DNA of 64,000 bases from positions 9,522,501 to 9,586,500 of the forward strand of contig NZ_JADBEG010000001.1 in NCBI RefSeq assembly GCF_014873755.1, given 5' to 3'. The position numbers and the translations under genes are program-made. Below the pieces are notes generated by a model that had not been told where the DNA came from, did not search any database, and saw only the letters and a program-made list of their open reading frames with translations. The DNA is from Amycolatopsis lexingtonensis (lineage in GTDB: Bacteria > Actinomycetota > Actinomycetes > Mycobacteriales > Pseudonocardiaceae). Shown here in pieces: positions 15,965-23,622 of this stretch (its first letter is position 1; the number at the start of each line of letters is the position of its first letter).

Positions 15965-15980
15965 GCGAACAAGTGTTCGA
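15965..15980. promoter_or_regulatory. LexA (SOS) box upstream of imuA'
   Basis: GCGAACAAGTGTTCGA matches the actinobacterial/Bacillus-type SOS box TCGAAC-N4-GTTCGA with one deviation at the first base. A TTGACA lies about 30 bases upstream (in CCCGGCTTGACACG). The box lies 75 bases before the preferred imuA' start, as expected for a LexA-repressed mutasome gene. The rest of 15894-16054 shows nothing else I can name. Confidence 0.82.
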
Positions 15981-16054
15981 TGATTCTGGGTTCGCCTGTG
16001 GCTTCCTCACGCGGGTGTCTCCGGTGCGAGTACGTGGTGCTGGAGGTGGGTGGC

Positions 16055-16738
16055 GTGGCGGTGCCGGAGGCGCTGGCGGGGATCCCGGGGGTCCGCACGG
16101 CGGCGCAGCTGGGCGAGCCGGACCCGGCCGGGCAGCTGCCGGTGCTGCCCGCGCTGGCCCACCTCCTGCCCGGCGGCGTCCTGCGCCGCGGCACCACGGT
16201 GTCGGTGCGCGGCGCGACGTCACTGGTACTGGCCCTGCTCGCGGCGGCGACCCGCGACGGCTCCTGGGCGGCGGTCACCGGCCTGCCGGAGCTGGGCCTG
16301 GCCGCGGCCGCGGAACTCGGCGTCGACCTGGAGCGCGTCGCACTGGTGCCGCACCCCGGCGCGGAGTCGGTGGCCGTCGTGTCGGCGCTGGTGGACGGCT
16401 TCGACCTGGTGGTCCTCGGCCGCTCGCTGACGGGCAGCGTGCGCCCGCAGCTGGCCCGGCGCCTGGCCGGCCGAGTCCGCAACCGCGGCTCGGTCCTGCT
16501 GACGGCCGGCTCGTGGCCGGACGCGGACCTGGAGCTGACCGTGTCGGACCGCCGCTGGCACGGCTTGAGCGCGGACGGCCACGGCCACCTGAGGTACCGC
16601 GAAGTCCTGGCGACAAGCCGAGGCCGCGGCGCGGCGGCCCGCCCCCGTTCGGTACCGATGCACCTGCCCGGCCCGGGCGGCGAGCTGGAGACGGCGGCGA
16701 GACCCGACGCCCCGGTTTTCCCCGCGCGCGTGGGGTGA
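16055..16738 (+). CDS. imuA': ImuA'-like mutasome protein
   Basis: 227 residues from the GTG at 16055, preferred because GGAGG lies 8 bases upstream. In-frame starts at 15980 (ATG, overlapping the LexA box) and 16034 (GTG) are alternatives. The protein is Ala/Leu-rich with a RecA-like alternation (SVRGATSLVLALLAAATRDGSWAAVTGLPELGLAAAAELGVDLERVALV) but no complete Walker A, as in actinobacterial ImuA', which is a RecA-fold remnant. With ImuB and DnaE2 it forms the error-prone mutasome used after DNA damage. Its Arg/Pro-rich tail is disordered. An SOS box precedes it and imuB follows after a 227-base gap. Confidence 0.8.
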   Translation: MAVPEALAGIPGVRTAAQLGEPDPAGQLPVLPALAHLLPGGVLRRGTTVSVRGATSLVLALLAAATRDGSWAAVTGLPELGLAAAAELGVDLERVALVPHPGAESVAVVSALVDGFDLVVLGRSLTGSVRPQLARRLAGRVRNRGSVLLTAGSWPDADLELTVSDRRWHGLSADGHGHLRYREVLATSRGRGAAARPRSVPMHLPGPGGELETAARPDAPVFPARVG

Positions 16739-16845
16739 GTGTCCGTGTGGTGGCGGGCGTTGTCATGCCCTGGTGAGTTGCCGGCTCGGTGTTCGGCAGG
16801 GCGGCTGGGCGAGCCCCCGCCCAGCGCTCGGCAGTCCGGTCCAAA

Positions 16846-16900
16846 GGTCTTGAATGAGTCATTCAGGACCTCCGAGGACCTGAATGACTCATTCAAGACG
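16846..16900. repeat. 55-bp palindromic intergenic repeat (family 1, copy 4, G-type arms)
   Basis: Arms read TTGAATGAGTCATTCA then TGAATGACTCATTCAA, that is, the central C/G of each arm is swapped relative to the copies at 7071 and 12590 while pairing is preserved. The right flank to about 16953 (..GAACCTCGGACGCGCGACAC) matches that of the copy at 48555. It sits between imuA' and imuB, which are usually tightly coupled, and could attenuate imuB expression. Confidence 0.92.
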
Positions 16901-16965
16901 CTCGTCCTCGCCGCCATGCTGTCAACGAACCTCGGACGCGCGACACCGGCCACTGAAGGCCTCCG

Positions 16966-18516
16966 ATGACCGACGCGCCCCGGCTCCTGGTCCTCTGGTG
17001 CCCGGACTGGCCGGTCGTCGCCGCCGGAGCAGCCGCCGGTACTCCGCCCACCTCTCCCGCTGCCGTCTTCTCCGCCAACCGGGTCGTCGCCTGCTCCGCG
17101 GCCGCGCGCGGCAGCGGGGTCGGGCGGGGGATGCGCCGGCGGGATGCGCAGTCCCGCTGTCCCGGGCTCGTCGTGCACCAGCACGACCCGGACCGTGACG
17201 CGCGGCTCTTCGAACCCGTCGCCGCCGCCGTCGAGAGCCAGGCCGTCGGGGTCGAGGTCGTCCGGCCCGGGCTCGTGGCCGTGCCCGTCAACGGCGCCGC
17301 CGGGTACTTCGGTGGGGAAGCCGCGCTCGCCGAGCTGCTCATCGACGAAGTCGCCGCGCGGGCCGGGGTCGAGTGCCAGGTCGGGATCGCCGACGGGCTC
17401 TTCGCCGCGACCCTCGCCGCCCGCCGGTCGGCGCTCGTGCCGCGCGGGGAGGCCGAAAAGTTCCTCGCGCCGCTCGCGATCACCGAGCTGGACCAGCCGG
17501 GCGACGATCGCGGCGAGCTGGTCGCGGTGCTGCGACGGCTCGGGCTGCGCACCCTCGGCGCGTTCGCCGCGCTCGCCGAACGGGACGTCGCGGGCCGGTT
17601 TCCGAAGGACGCCATCACCGCCCACCGGCTCGCGCGCGGTCTGTCCGAGCGCCCGCCCCTGCGCCGCGCGCTGCCGCCGGACCTGTCGGTCACCGAGACC
17701 TTCGAGCACCCGCTCGCCCGGATCGACGAAGCCGCGTTCGTCGCGAAGACGCTCGGCGAACGCTTCTTCGCCGGGCTCGCCCGCCACGGCCTCGCCTGCA
17801 CCCGGCTGGCCGTCGTCGCGATCACCGAAGCCGGGGAGGAACGCGTCCGCGTCTGGCGCTGCGCCGAACCGCTGACCGCCCGCGCGACGGCCGACCGTGT
17901 GCGCTGGCAGTGCGAAGGCTGGCTCAACGCCCGCGACCGGCCCACCGCCGGCATCGTCCGGCTGCGCCTCGACCCCGAAGAAGTCGTCGGCGGGCAGGCA
18001 CTGCAGCTGCAGTTCGGTTCGCTGGGCCGCGCCGCCGACGCCGCCGAGCGCGCCGGCCGCGCCCTGGTCCGCATCCAGGGCCTGCTGGGCCCGGACGCGG
18101 TCGTCACCCCCCTCCTCGACGGCGGCCGCGGCCCGGCCGAGCGCGTCCGCCTCGTCCCGTGGGGCGAACCCCGCACCCCGGCCACGGCCGACCAGCCTTG
18201 GCCGGGCCGCCTCCCCGCCCCCTCACCCACGCACGTGCCACCCCACCCACCCCCGGCAACGGTCCTGGACGCGACAGGTACCCCGGTCCGCTGCACCGAG
18301 CGCGGCGAACTGAGCCGGCCCCTGGCAACGGTCACCGTCACCGACGGCCCCCACCCCGTCCTCGGCTCGGCGGGCCCCTGGATCGTCCACCACCGCGGCG
18401 CCCGCCTCGCCCGCGTCCAGGTGATCCTGGAAACCGACGACGGCGACGTCGCCCTGCTGCTCAAGGTCACGATCGGCGATGATCCACAATGGACAATCGA
18501 GGGCTGTTACGACTAG
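16966..18516 (+). CDS. imuB: ImuB, inactive Y-family polymerase-like mutasome adaptor
   Basis: 516 residues. It has the Y-family polymerase layout: N-terminal RLLVLWCPDWPVVAA, a palm with GVEVVRPGLVAVPVNGAAGYFGG, thumb HhH-like segment (LRRLGLRTLGAFAALAERDVAGRF), and a little-finger region. The acidic catalytic residues of active Y polymerases are not present at the first strand (WCPDW), matching ImuB, which is a non-catalytic hub for DnaE2, ImuA' and the beta clamp. RVRLVPWG near residue 390 may be a degenerate clamp-binding motif (QLxLW type). No separate LexA box is seen before it. Confidence 0.88.
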   Translation: MTDAPRLLVLWCPDWPVVAAGAAAGTPPTSPAAVFSANRVVACSAAARGSGVGRGMRRRDAQSRCPGLVVHQHDPDRDARLFEPVAAAVESQAVGVEVVRPGLVAVPVNGAAGYFGGEAALAELLIDEVAARAGVECQVGIADGLFAATLAARRSALVPRGEAEKFLAPLAITELDQPGDDRGELVAVLRRLGLRTLGAFAALAERDVAGRFPKDAITAHRLARGLSERPPLRRALPPDLSVTETFEHPLARIDEAAFVAKTLGERFFAGLARHGLACTRLAVVAITEAGEERVRVWRCAEPLTARATADRVRWQCEGWLNARDRPTAGIVRLRLDPEEVVGGQALQLQFGSLGRAADAAERAGRALVRIQGLLGPDAVVTPLLDGGRGPAERVRLVPWGEPRTPATADQPWPGRLPAPSPTHVPPHPPPATVLDATGTPVRCTERGELSRPLATVTVTDGPHPVLGSAGPWIVHHRGARLARVQVILETDDGDVALLLKVTIGDDPQWTIEGCYD

Positions 18517-18560
18517 TGTCGCGCGTCCGATGTTCGTCGACAGCGGCCCGGCGTGCGCCC

Positions 18561-18637
18561 CAATGTGGCGTTGGTTGCGTCTGACGCACCGAACGCCACA
18601 TTGGGTGCGCTGGACGCACCGAACGCCACATTGGGGT
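18561..18637. repeat. Hairpin and tandem repeat (family 2, copy 2)
   Basis: Bases 18561-18580 and 18584-18603 pair at 18 of 20 positions around the loop CTG. A 22-base unit beginning ACGCACCGAACGCCACATTG occurs twice in tandem, at 18584 and 18614 (30-base period). The GCGTCTGACGCACC and CCACATTGGGG parts match the repeat at 143-220. It sits between imuB and ribB. The remaining 18638-18784 holds no other supported feature. Confidence 0.75.
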
Positions 18638-18784
18638 GCTCGTCCCGAGCGTCAACCAACTTTCGACGCGTGACACCAGTTCCGTTCGCCGGTTCGGGTC
18701 ACAAGTGGCCGCTCGGCGAGCGGAGAACCCGTCGCTTGGTGATCATGCTCCGGTGCCCTGCCACCCGTCCACGGAGGACGTCCG

Positions 18785-19426
18785 ATGACATTCGCCCTTC
18801 CCGAACAGCTCCGCCGCGACCGGCCGGCAGGGCTGGACACTGTGCGGGCCGCGATCGCGGACCTCACCTCCGGCCGGCCGGTGGTCGTGGTCGACGACGA
18901 GGACCGGGAGAACGAGGGTGACCTGGTCATGGCGGCCGAGCACGCGACGCCGCACGCGCTCGCCTTCTACATGCGGCACACCAGCGGCCTGATCTGCGCG
19001 CCGATGCCGCCGGAGATCGCCGACCGGTTGCGCCTGGGGCCGATGGTGGCGGACAACGAAGACCCCGCCGGCACGGCGTACACGGTGTCCGTGGACGCGG
19101 CCGACGGCATCGAGTCCGGGATTTCGGCGGCCGACCGCGCCCGCACGCTGCGGGTGCTCGCGGATCCCGCGACGACGGCCGGCCTGGTGCGCCGGCCCGG
19201 GCACGTCTTCCCGCTGCGCGCGAGAGCGGGTGGCCTCGCCGAGCGGCGCGGCCACACCGAGGCCGCGGTGGAGCTCATGCGCCTGTGCGGCCTCGCGCCC
19301 GTCGCGGTGATCAGCGAGGTGTGCAACGAAGACGGGAGCGTCGCCCGGCTGCCCGAGCTGCGGGCGTTCGCCGACCGGCACTGGCTGAAGGTCGTCTCCA
19401 TCGAGCAGATCTCCGCGTTCGGCTGA
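18785..19426 (+). CDS. ribB: 3,4-dihydroxy-2-butanone 4-phosphate synthase (stand-alone RibB)
   Basis: 213 residues with the RibB signature [16 protein letters not shown], the [10 protein letters not shown] segment, [10 protein letters not shown] and [12 protein letters not shown]. It converts ribulose 5-phosphate to DHBP and formate for riboflavin synthesis. Many actinobacteria have RibB fused to GTP cyclohydrolase II; here the protein ends right after the RibB domain ([11 protein letters not shown]), so it is a single-domain form, possibly a second copy. Start preceded by GGAGGACGTCC. It shares one base (TGATG) with the next gene. Confidence 0.93.
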   Translation: MTFALPEQLRRDRPAGLDTVRAAIADLTSGRPVVVVDDEDRENEGDLVMAAEHATPHALAFYMRHTSGLICAPMPPEIADRLRLGPMVADNEDPAGTAYTVSVDAADGIESGISAADRARTLRVLADPATTAGLVRRPGHVFPLRARAGGLAERRGHTEAAVELMRLCGLAPVAVISEVCNEDGSVARLPELRAFADRHWLKVVSIEQISAFG

Positions 19427-20091
19427 TGCTCGCCGCGACCGTCTTCGACCTCGACGAAACCCTGGCCGACAGTGCCGGGGCCTGGAACCGCGTCCTCGGC
19501 GCCGTCGCGGCCCGCCACGGCCACGCGTGGACGAACCGGGACTGGGCAGCGATCCAGGGCACCAGCACCGGCTACTGGGGCGCCTACCTCGCCGGCCGCT
19601 GCCCGGATCTCACGCCGGAGGACGCCGTGGCCGGGTGCGTCGACGGCATGGTCGCCGAGATCGGCCGCGGCGGGTGCGGGCCGCTGCCGGGGGCGGCCCG
19701 CCTCGTCGCCACGGCCGCCGGGCTCGGCCGGGTCGGCCTGGCGTCGGCGTCGCCGCGGCGCTACGTCGAAGCGGCGGCCACGGCGTTCGGGTTCACCCCC
19801 TGGCTCGACGCGCTGGTGACGGGCGAGGACGTCTCGCGCGGCAAGCCCGCGCCGGACCCGTACCTGCTCGCCGCGCGGCGCCTCGGCGTGGCCCCGGCGC
19901 GCTGCGTCGCGGTCGAGGACTCCGGGTCCGGCATCCGCTCGGCCCACGCCGCCGGGATGGTCGTGCTCGCCGTTCCCAACGCCGCGACCGCGCTCGACCT
20001 CGACGTGCTGCGCCTCGCCGACCACCAGGCGGCCGACACGCACATCGCCGCGAAAACCCTGTCTTCCCTTGCCTGGCGCGCCGTCGTGTGA
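19426..20091 (+). CDS. HAD-family phosphatase coupled to ribB
   Basis: 221 residues starting at the ATG whose A is the last base of the ribB stop. HAD motifs: FDLDETLADS (nucleophile Asp and general acid Asp), SASPRR, KPAPDPY lysine, VEDSGSGI acidic motif; the alpha-helical cap between them is of the beta-phosphoglucomutase type. The enzyme hydrolyses a phosphomonoester. The tight coupling to RibB suggests that it could supply the ribityl-aminouracil phosphate phosphatase step of riboflavin synthesis, a step served by various HAD proteins in other bacteria. This role is inferred from context only. Confidence 0.85.
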   Translation: MLAATVFDLDETLADSAGAWNRVLGAVAARHGHAWTNRDWAAIQGTSTGYWGAYLAGRCPDLTPEDAVAGCVDGMVAEIGRGGCGPLPGAARLVATAAGLGRVGLASASPRRYVEAAATAFGFTPWLDALVTGEDVSRGKPAPDPYLLAARRLGVAPARCVAVEDSGSGIRSAHAAGMVVLAVPNAATALDLDVLRLADHQAADTHIAAKTLSSLAWRAVV

Positions 20092-20159
20092 CGACGGCGA
20101 CTCCGCCACGGTCCACAGTTGACACCTCGCCCCCACCGGCTCAGGATCGACCCCGGTAG

Positions 20160-20175
20160 TCGAACTCGTGTTCGA
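20160..20175. promoter_or_regulatory. LexA (SOS) box upstream of dnaE2
   Basis: TCGAACTCGTGTTCGA is a perfect match to TCGAAC-N4-GTTCGA. It starts 69 bases after the HAD gene stop and lies 35 bases before the dnaE2 start. A TTGACA is present at 20119-20124. Together with the box at 15965 it shows that both parts of the mutasome are under LexA control. Confidence 0.9.
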
Positions 20176-20210
20176 ACGGTATTCGCTGGCTTCCCCTCAG
20201 TGAACTTTCC

Positions 20211-23200
20211 TTGTGGGAGCTGGCTTTGGCGTTCAACAACCCCGGCGTGCCGTGGTCCGAAGTGGAACGGATCGCTTCCGGGCGGCCGCCCGTGCCCGGG
20301 GACGGCAATGATGCCCCGGCGTGGTCGCGCAAGCGCGAAGGGTACGGCGGGGCGCCGGCCGATCTGCGGGCGCGGCGGCGGCGTGACGACGCCGGGGACC
20401 GGATCCGCGCGCCCTACGCCGAGCTGCACGTGCACTCCAACTTCAGCTTCCTCGACGGCGCGAGCCACCCCGAGACCCTCGTCGAGGAGGCCGCGCGGCT
20501 GGAGCTGGACGCGCTCGTGCTCACCGATCACGACGGCGTCTACGGTGCCGTCCGCTTCAACGACGCCGCCCGGGAGCTCGGGGTGCGCGTCGGGTTCGGG
20601 GCCGAGCTTTCGCTCGATCTGCCCGCGCCGCAAGCCGGTGAACCGGACCCGAAGGGGACGCACCTGCTGGTGATCGCCCGGCAGCAGGACGGGTACCACC
20701 GGCTGTGCCGCGTCATCTCGCGCGCCCAGCTCGCCGGTGGGGCGAAGGGGCGGCCCGTTTACGACTTCGACGAGCTGGCCGACGAGCTGGCCGGGCACGT
20801 CGTCGTGCTCACCGGCTGCCGGAAGGGCGCGGTCCGGCAGGCGCTCGCCCGCAACGGGGCCGCCGCCGCGTACGCCGAGCTCGCGCGGCTCGTCGACCGG
20901 TTCGGGCGGCAGCACGTCGCCGTCGAGCTGATCGACCACCGGCTGCCGCTCGACGACGCGGCCAACGACCTGCTCGACGGGATGGCGCGGGAGCTGCGGC
21001 TGCCGACCGTCGTGTCCAACAACGTGCACTACGCCCGGCCCGAAGACGCCGTCGTGGCGGACATGGTCGCCGCGGTGCGGGCGCGCCGGTCGGCCGAGGA
21101 CCTCGAGGGGTGGCGGCCGCCGTCGGGGCAGGCGTTCCTGCGGTCGGGGATGGAGCAGCGGCGCCGGTTCGAGCGGCGCTACCCCGGCGCCGTCGGGCGG
21201 GCCGCCGTGCTCGGCGTCGAAGTGGCGTTCGACCTGCGGCTGGTCGCCCCCGACCTGCCGCCGTTCCCGGTGCCGCCCGGGCACGACGAGATGTCCTACC
21301 TGCGTGAGCTGACGCGCGCGGGCGCGGCGGAGCGCTACGGCCCGCGCGAGGCGAACCCCAAGGCCTACGCCCAGCTCGACCACGAGCTCGCCGTCATCGA
21401 GGACCTCGGCTTCCCCGGCTACTTCCTCGTCGTCTGGGACATCGTCCGGTTCTGCAAGGAGGCGAACATCCTTTGCCAGGGCCGGGGTTCGGCCGCGAAC
21501 TCCGCGGTCTGCTACGCGCTCGGGATCTGCCACGCCGACCCGGTCAAGTGGAACCTGCTGTTCGAGCGCTTCCTCGCCCCGGAACGCGACGGGCCGCCGG
21601 ACATCGACATCGACATCGAGTCCGACCGGCGCGAGGAAGCCATCCAGTACGTCTACGCCAAGCACGGCCGCTTCCACGCCGCGCAGGTCGCCAACGTCAT
21701 CACCTACCGGGCGCCCTCGGCTATCCGCGACGCCGCCAAGGCGCTCGGGCACAGCCCCGGGCAGCAGGACGCCTTCAGCAAGCTGGTCGATCGCTGGGGC
21801 GGGGTCGCCGCCACCAAGCAGCAGACGGACGGCACGATCCCGGCCGACGTCCTCGACCTGGCCGCGCGGATCGAGGACTTCCCGCGCCACCTCGGCATCC
21901 ACTCCGGTGGCATGGTGCTGTCGAAGCAGCCGGTGTCCGAAGTGGTCCCGGTCGAGTGGGCGGCCATGGCCGATCGCAGCGTGCTGCAGTGGGACAAGGA
22001 CGACTGCGCCGCCGCCGGGCTGGTCAAGTTCGACCTGCTCGGCCTCGGCATGCTTTCCGCGCTGCACTACACGATCGACCTCGTCGCCGAGCACCACGGA
22101 TCCACAGTGGACCTCGGAAAACTCGACCTGGCCGATCCGGCCGTCTACGACATGCTCTGCGAAGCCGACGCGATCGGCGTCTTCCAGGTCGAATCCCGGG
22201 CCCAGCTGGCCACCCTGCCGCGGCTGCGGCCGCGGGAGTTCTACGACCTCGTCGTCGAAGTCGCGCTGATCCGGCCCGGCCCGATCCAAGGTGGCTCGGT
22301 GCACCCCTACATCCGGCGCCGCCGCAGCGAGGAGCGGTGGCAGCACGCGCACCCGCTGCTGGCGTCCAGTTTGGACCGCACGCTCGGCGTTCCCCTGTTC
22401 CAGGAACAGGTGATGCAGATGGCGGTCGACGTCGCTTCGTTCACCCCGGCGGAAGCCGACAAGCTGCGCCGGGCCATGGGCGCCAAGCGGTCGAGCGCGA
22501 AGATGAAAGCACTGATGGCGCGGTTCTTCGCGGGGTGTGAAGCCAACGGGATCGACCGCGAGCTCGCCGCCCGGATCTTCGAGCAGATCCACGCCTTTTC
22601 CGGCTACGGCTTCCCCGAAGCGCACTCGATGTCGTTCGCGCTGCTGGTGTACGCGAGCGCGTGGGTCAAGCGCTACTACCCGGCCGCGTTCTGCGCCGGG
22701 CTGCTGCGCGCGCAGCCGATGGGCTTCTACAGCCCGCAATCGCTGGTCGCCGACGCCCGCCGGCACGGCGTCCACGTCCGCGAACCGGACATCAACGCCA
22801 GTCTCGTCCACGCCACGCTCGAACCCGACCCGGAAAGCACCGGCGGCGTCGCGCTGCGCCTCGGCCTCGCCAGGGTGCGCCACCTCGGCGACGAGCCGGC
22901 CGCGGCGATCGTCGCCGAGCGTGAGGCCGGCGGGCCGTACGACGGCGTCGGCGAGCTCACCCGCCGCGTCCGGCTGAAGAAGAACGCCGTCGAAGCCCTC
23001 GCCACCGCGGGCGCGTTCGGCGGCGACCGGCGGCAGGACCTGTGGGCCGCCGGCGCGGCGGCGGCCACCCGGCCCGGGCACCTGCCCGGTCTCGCGCCGG
23101 GGCTCGACGCGCCCGCGCTGCCGGGCCTGACGCGGCTGGAGATCACCGCCGCGGACCTCTGGGCCACCGGGGTTTCCCCGGACAGCCACCCGGTGGAGTA

Positions 23201-23543
23201 CCTGCGCGAGCTGCTCGACGCGCGTGGCGCGATCACCACCGCCGAGCTCGCGCGCGTGCGGGACGGCACCCGGGTCTGGGTCGGCGGCGCGGTCACCCAC
23301 CGCCAGCGCCCCGCGACCGCGGGCGGCATCACCTTCCTCAACCTCGAGGACGAAACGGGCATGGCGAACGTCCTCGTTTCGCCGGGACTGTGGCGACGGC
23401 AGCGGCTGGTCGCCCGCACCAGCGCCGCGCTGCTGGTCCGCGGGCGCGCCCAAGCGGCCGAAGGGGTCGTCACGCTCGTCGCCGACCGGCTCGAAAGCGT
23501 CGATCTCTCGATGCGCGCGGGGCCGTCACGGGACTTTCGTTGA
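20211..23543 (+). CDS. dnaE2: Error-prone DNA polymerase III alpha subunit DnaE2
   Basis: 1110 residues from a TTG at 20211; no ATG or GTG fits better ahead of the conserved NPGVPWSEVERI segment. Domains in order: N-terminal PHP domain (YAELHVHSNFSFLDGAS.., LTDHDGVYG), polymerase palm with GRGSAANSAVCYALGI and the catalytic acidic cluster PPDIDIDIE (Asp464, Asp466), fingers with FQEQVMQMA and SGYGFPEAHSMSFA, and a C-terminal OB domain (VWVGGAVTHRQRPATAGGITFLNLEDE). It carries out mutagenic translesion synthesis with ImuA' and ImuB. A perfect LexA box precedes it. It ends about 30 bases before the regulatory palindrome of the next gene. Confidence 0.95.
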   Translation: MWELALAFNNPGVPWSEVERIASGRPPVPGDGNDAPAWSRKREGYGGAPADLRARRRRDDAGDRIRAPYAELHVHSNFSFLDGASHPETLVEEAARLELDALVLTDHDGVYGAVRFNDAARELGVRVGFGAELSLDLPAPQAGEPDPKGTHLLVIARQQDGYHRLCRVISRAQLAGGAKGRPVYDFDELADELAGHVVVLTGCRKGAVRQALARNGAAAAYAELARLVDRFGRQHVAVELIDHRLPLDDAANDLLDGMARELRLPTVVSNNVHYARPEDAVVADMVAAVRARRSAEDLEGWRPPSGQAFLRSGMEQRRRFERRYPGAVGRAAVLGVEVAFDLRLVAPDLPPFPVPPGHDEMSYLRELTRAGAAERYGPREANPKAYAQLDHELAVIEDLGFPGYFLVVWDIVRFCKEANILCQGRGSAANSAVCYALGICHADPVKWNLLFERFLAPERDGPPDIDIDIESDRREEAIQYVYAKHGRFHAAQVANVITYRAPSAIRDAAKALGHSPGQQDAFSKLVDRWGGVAATKQQTDGTIPADVLDLAARIEDFPRHLGIHSGGMVLSKQPVSEVVPVEWAAMADRSVLQWDKDDCAAAGLVKFDLLGLGMLSALHYTIDLVAEHHGSTVDLGKLDLADPAVYDMLCEADAIGVFQVESRAQLATLPRLRPREFYDLVVEVALIRPGPIQGGSVHPYIRRRRSEERWQHAHPLLASSLDRTLGVPLFQEQVMQMAVDVASFTPAEADKLRRAMGAKRSSAKMKALMARFFAGCEANGIDRELAARIFEQIHAFSGYGFPEAHSMSFALLVYASAWVKRYYPAAFCAGLLRAQPMGFYSPQSLVADARRHGVHVREPDINASLVHATLEPDPESTGGVALRLGLARVRHLGDEPAAAIVAEREAGGPYDGVGELTRRVRLKKNAVEALATAGAFGGDRRQDLWAAGAAAATRPGHLPGLAPGLDAPALPGLTRLEITAADLWATGVSPDSHPVEYLRELLDARGAITTAELARVRDGTRVWVGGAVTHRQRPATAGGITFLNLEDETGMANVLVSPGLWRRQRLVARTSAALLVRGRAQAAEGVVTLVADRLESVDLSMRAGPSRDFR

Positions 23544-23571
23544 CTTGCGGGCCGCGCGGTGGTTCTCTCTC

Positions 23572-23585
23572 TGAGAGCGCTCTCA
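23572..23585. promoter_or_regulatory. LacI-type operator (CebR-like palindrome)
   Basis: TGAGAGCGCTCTCA is a perfect 14-bp palindrome with the AGCGCT core of LacI-family sugar operators, two base pairs (symmetric) away from the CebR site TGGGAGCGCTCCCA. It lies 37 bases before the start of the secreted glycosidase, and is likely repressed by CebR or a paralogue. Confidence 0.6.
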
Positions 23586-23622
23586 GCCATCCGTTCGCGC
23601 CCGACGAGAGGATGGACTTCCC

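Noticed and set aside
15689..16054. Longer N-terminus for imuA' starting upstream of the LexA box
   Set aside because: This would place the operator inside the coding sequence and lacks conserved sequence. A GTG with a good ribosome site lies at 16055.
18584..18637. Tandem 30-base period as a CRISPR array
   Set aside because: Only two units, with repeat and spacer not separable and no cas genes nearby.
18673..18784. FMN riboswitch before ribB
   Set aside because: The conserved RFN segments are absent from the leader.
19761..23453. 1230-codon open frame antisense to dnaE2, and similar long antisense frames under most genes
   Set aside because: In such GC-rich DNA the strand opposite a coding frame rarely has stops. 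These frames have low-complexity Arg/Gly/Ala translations and no domains.
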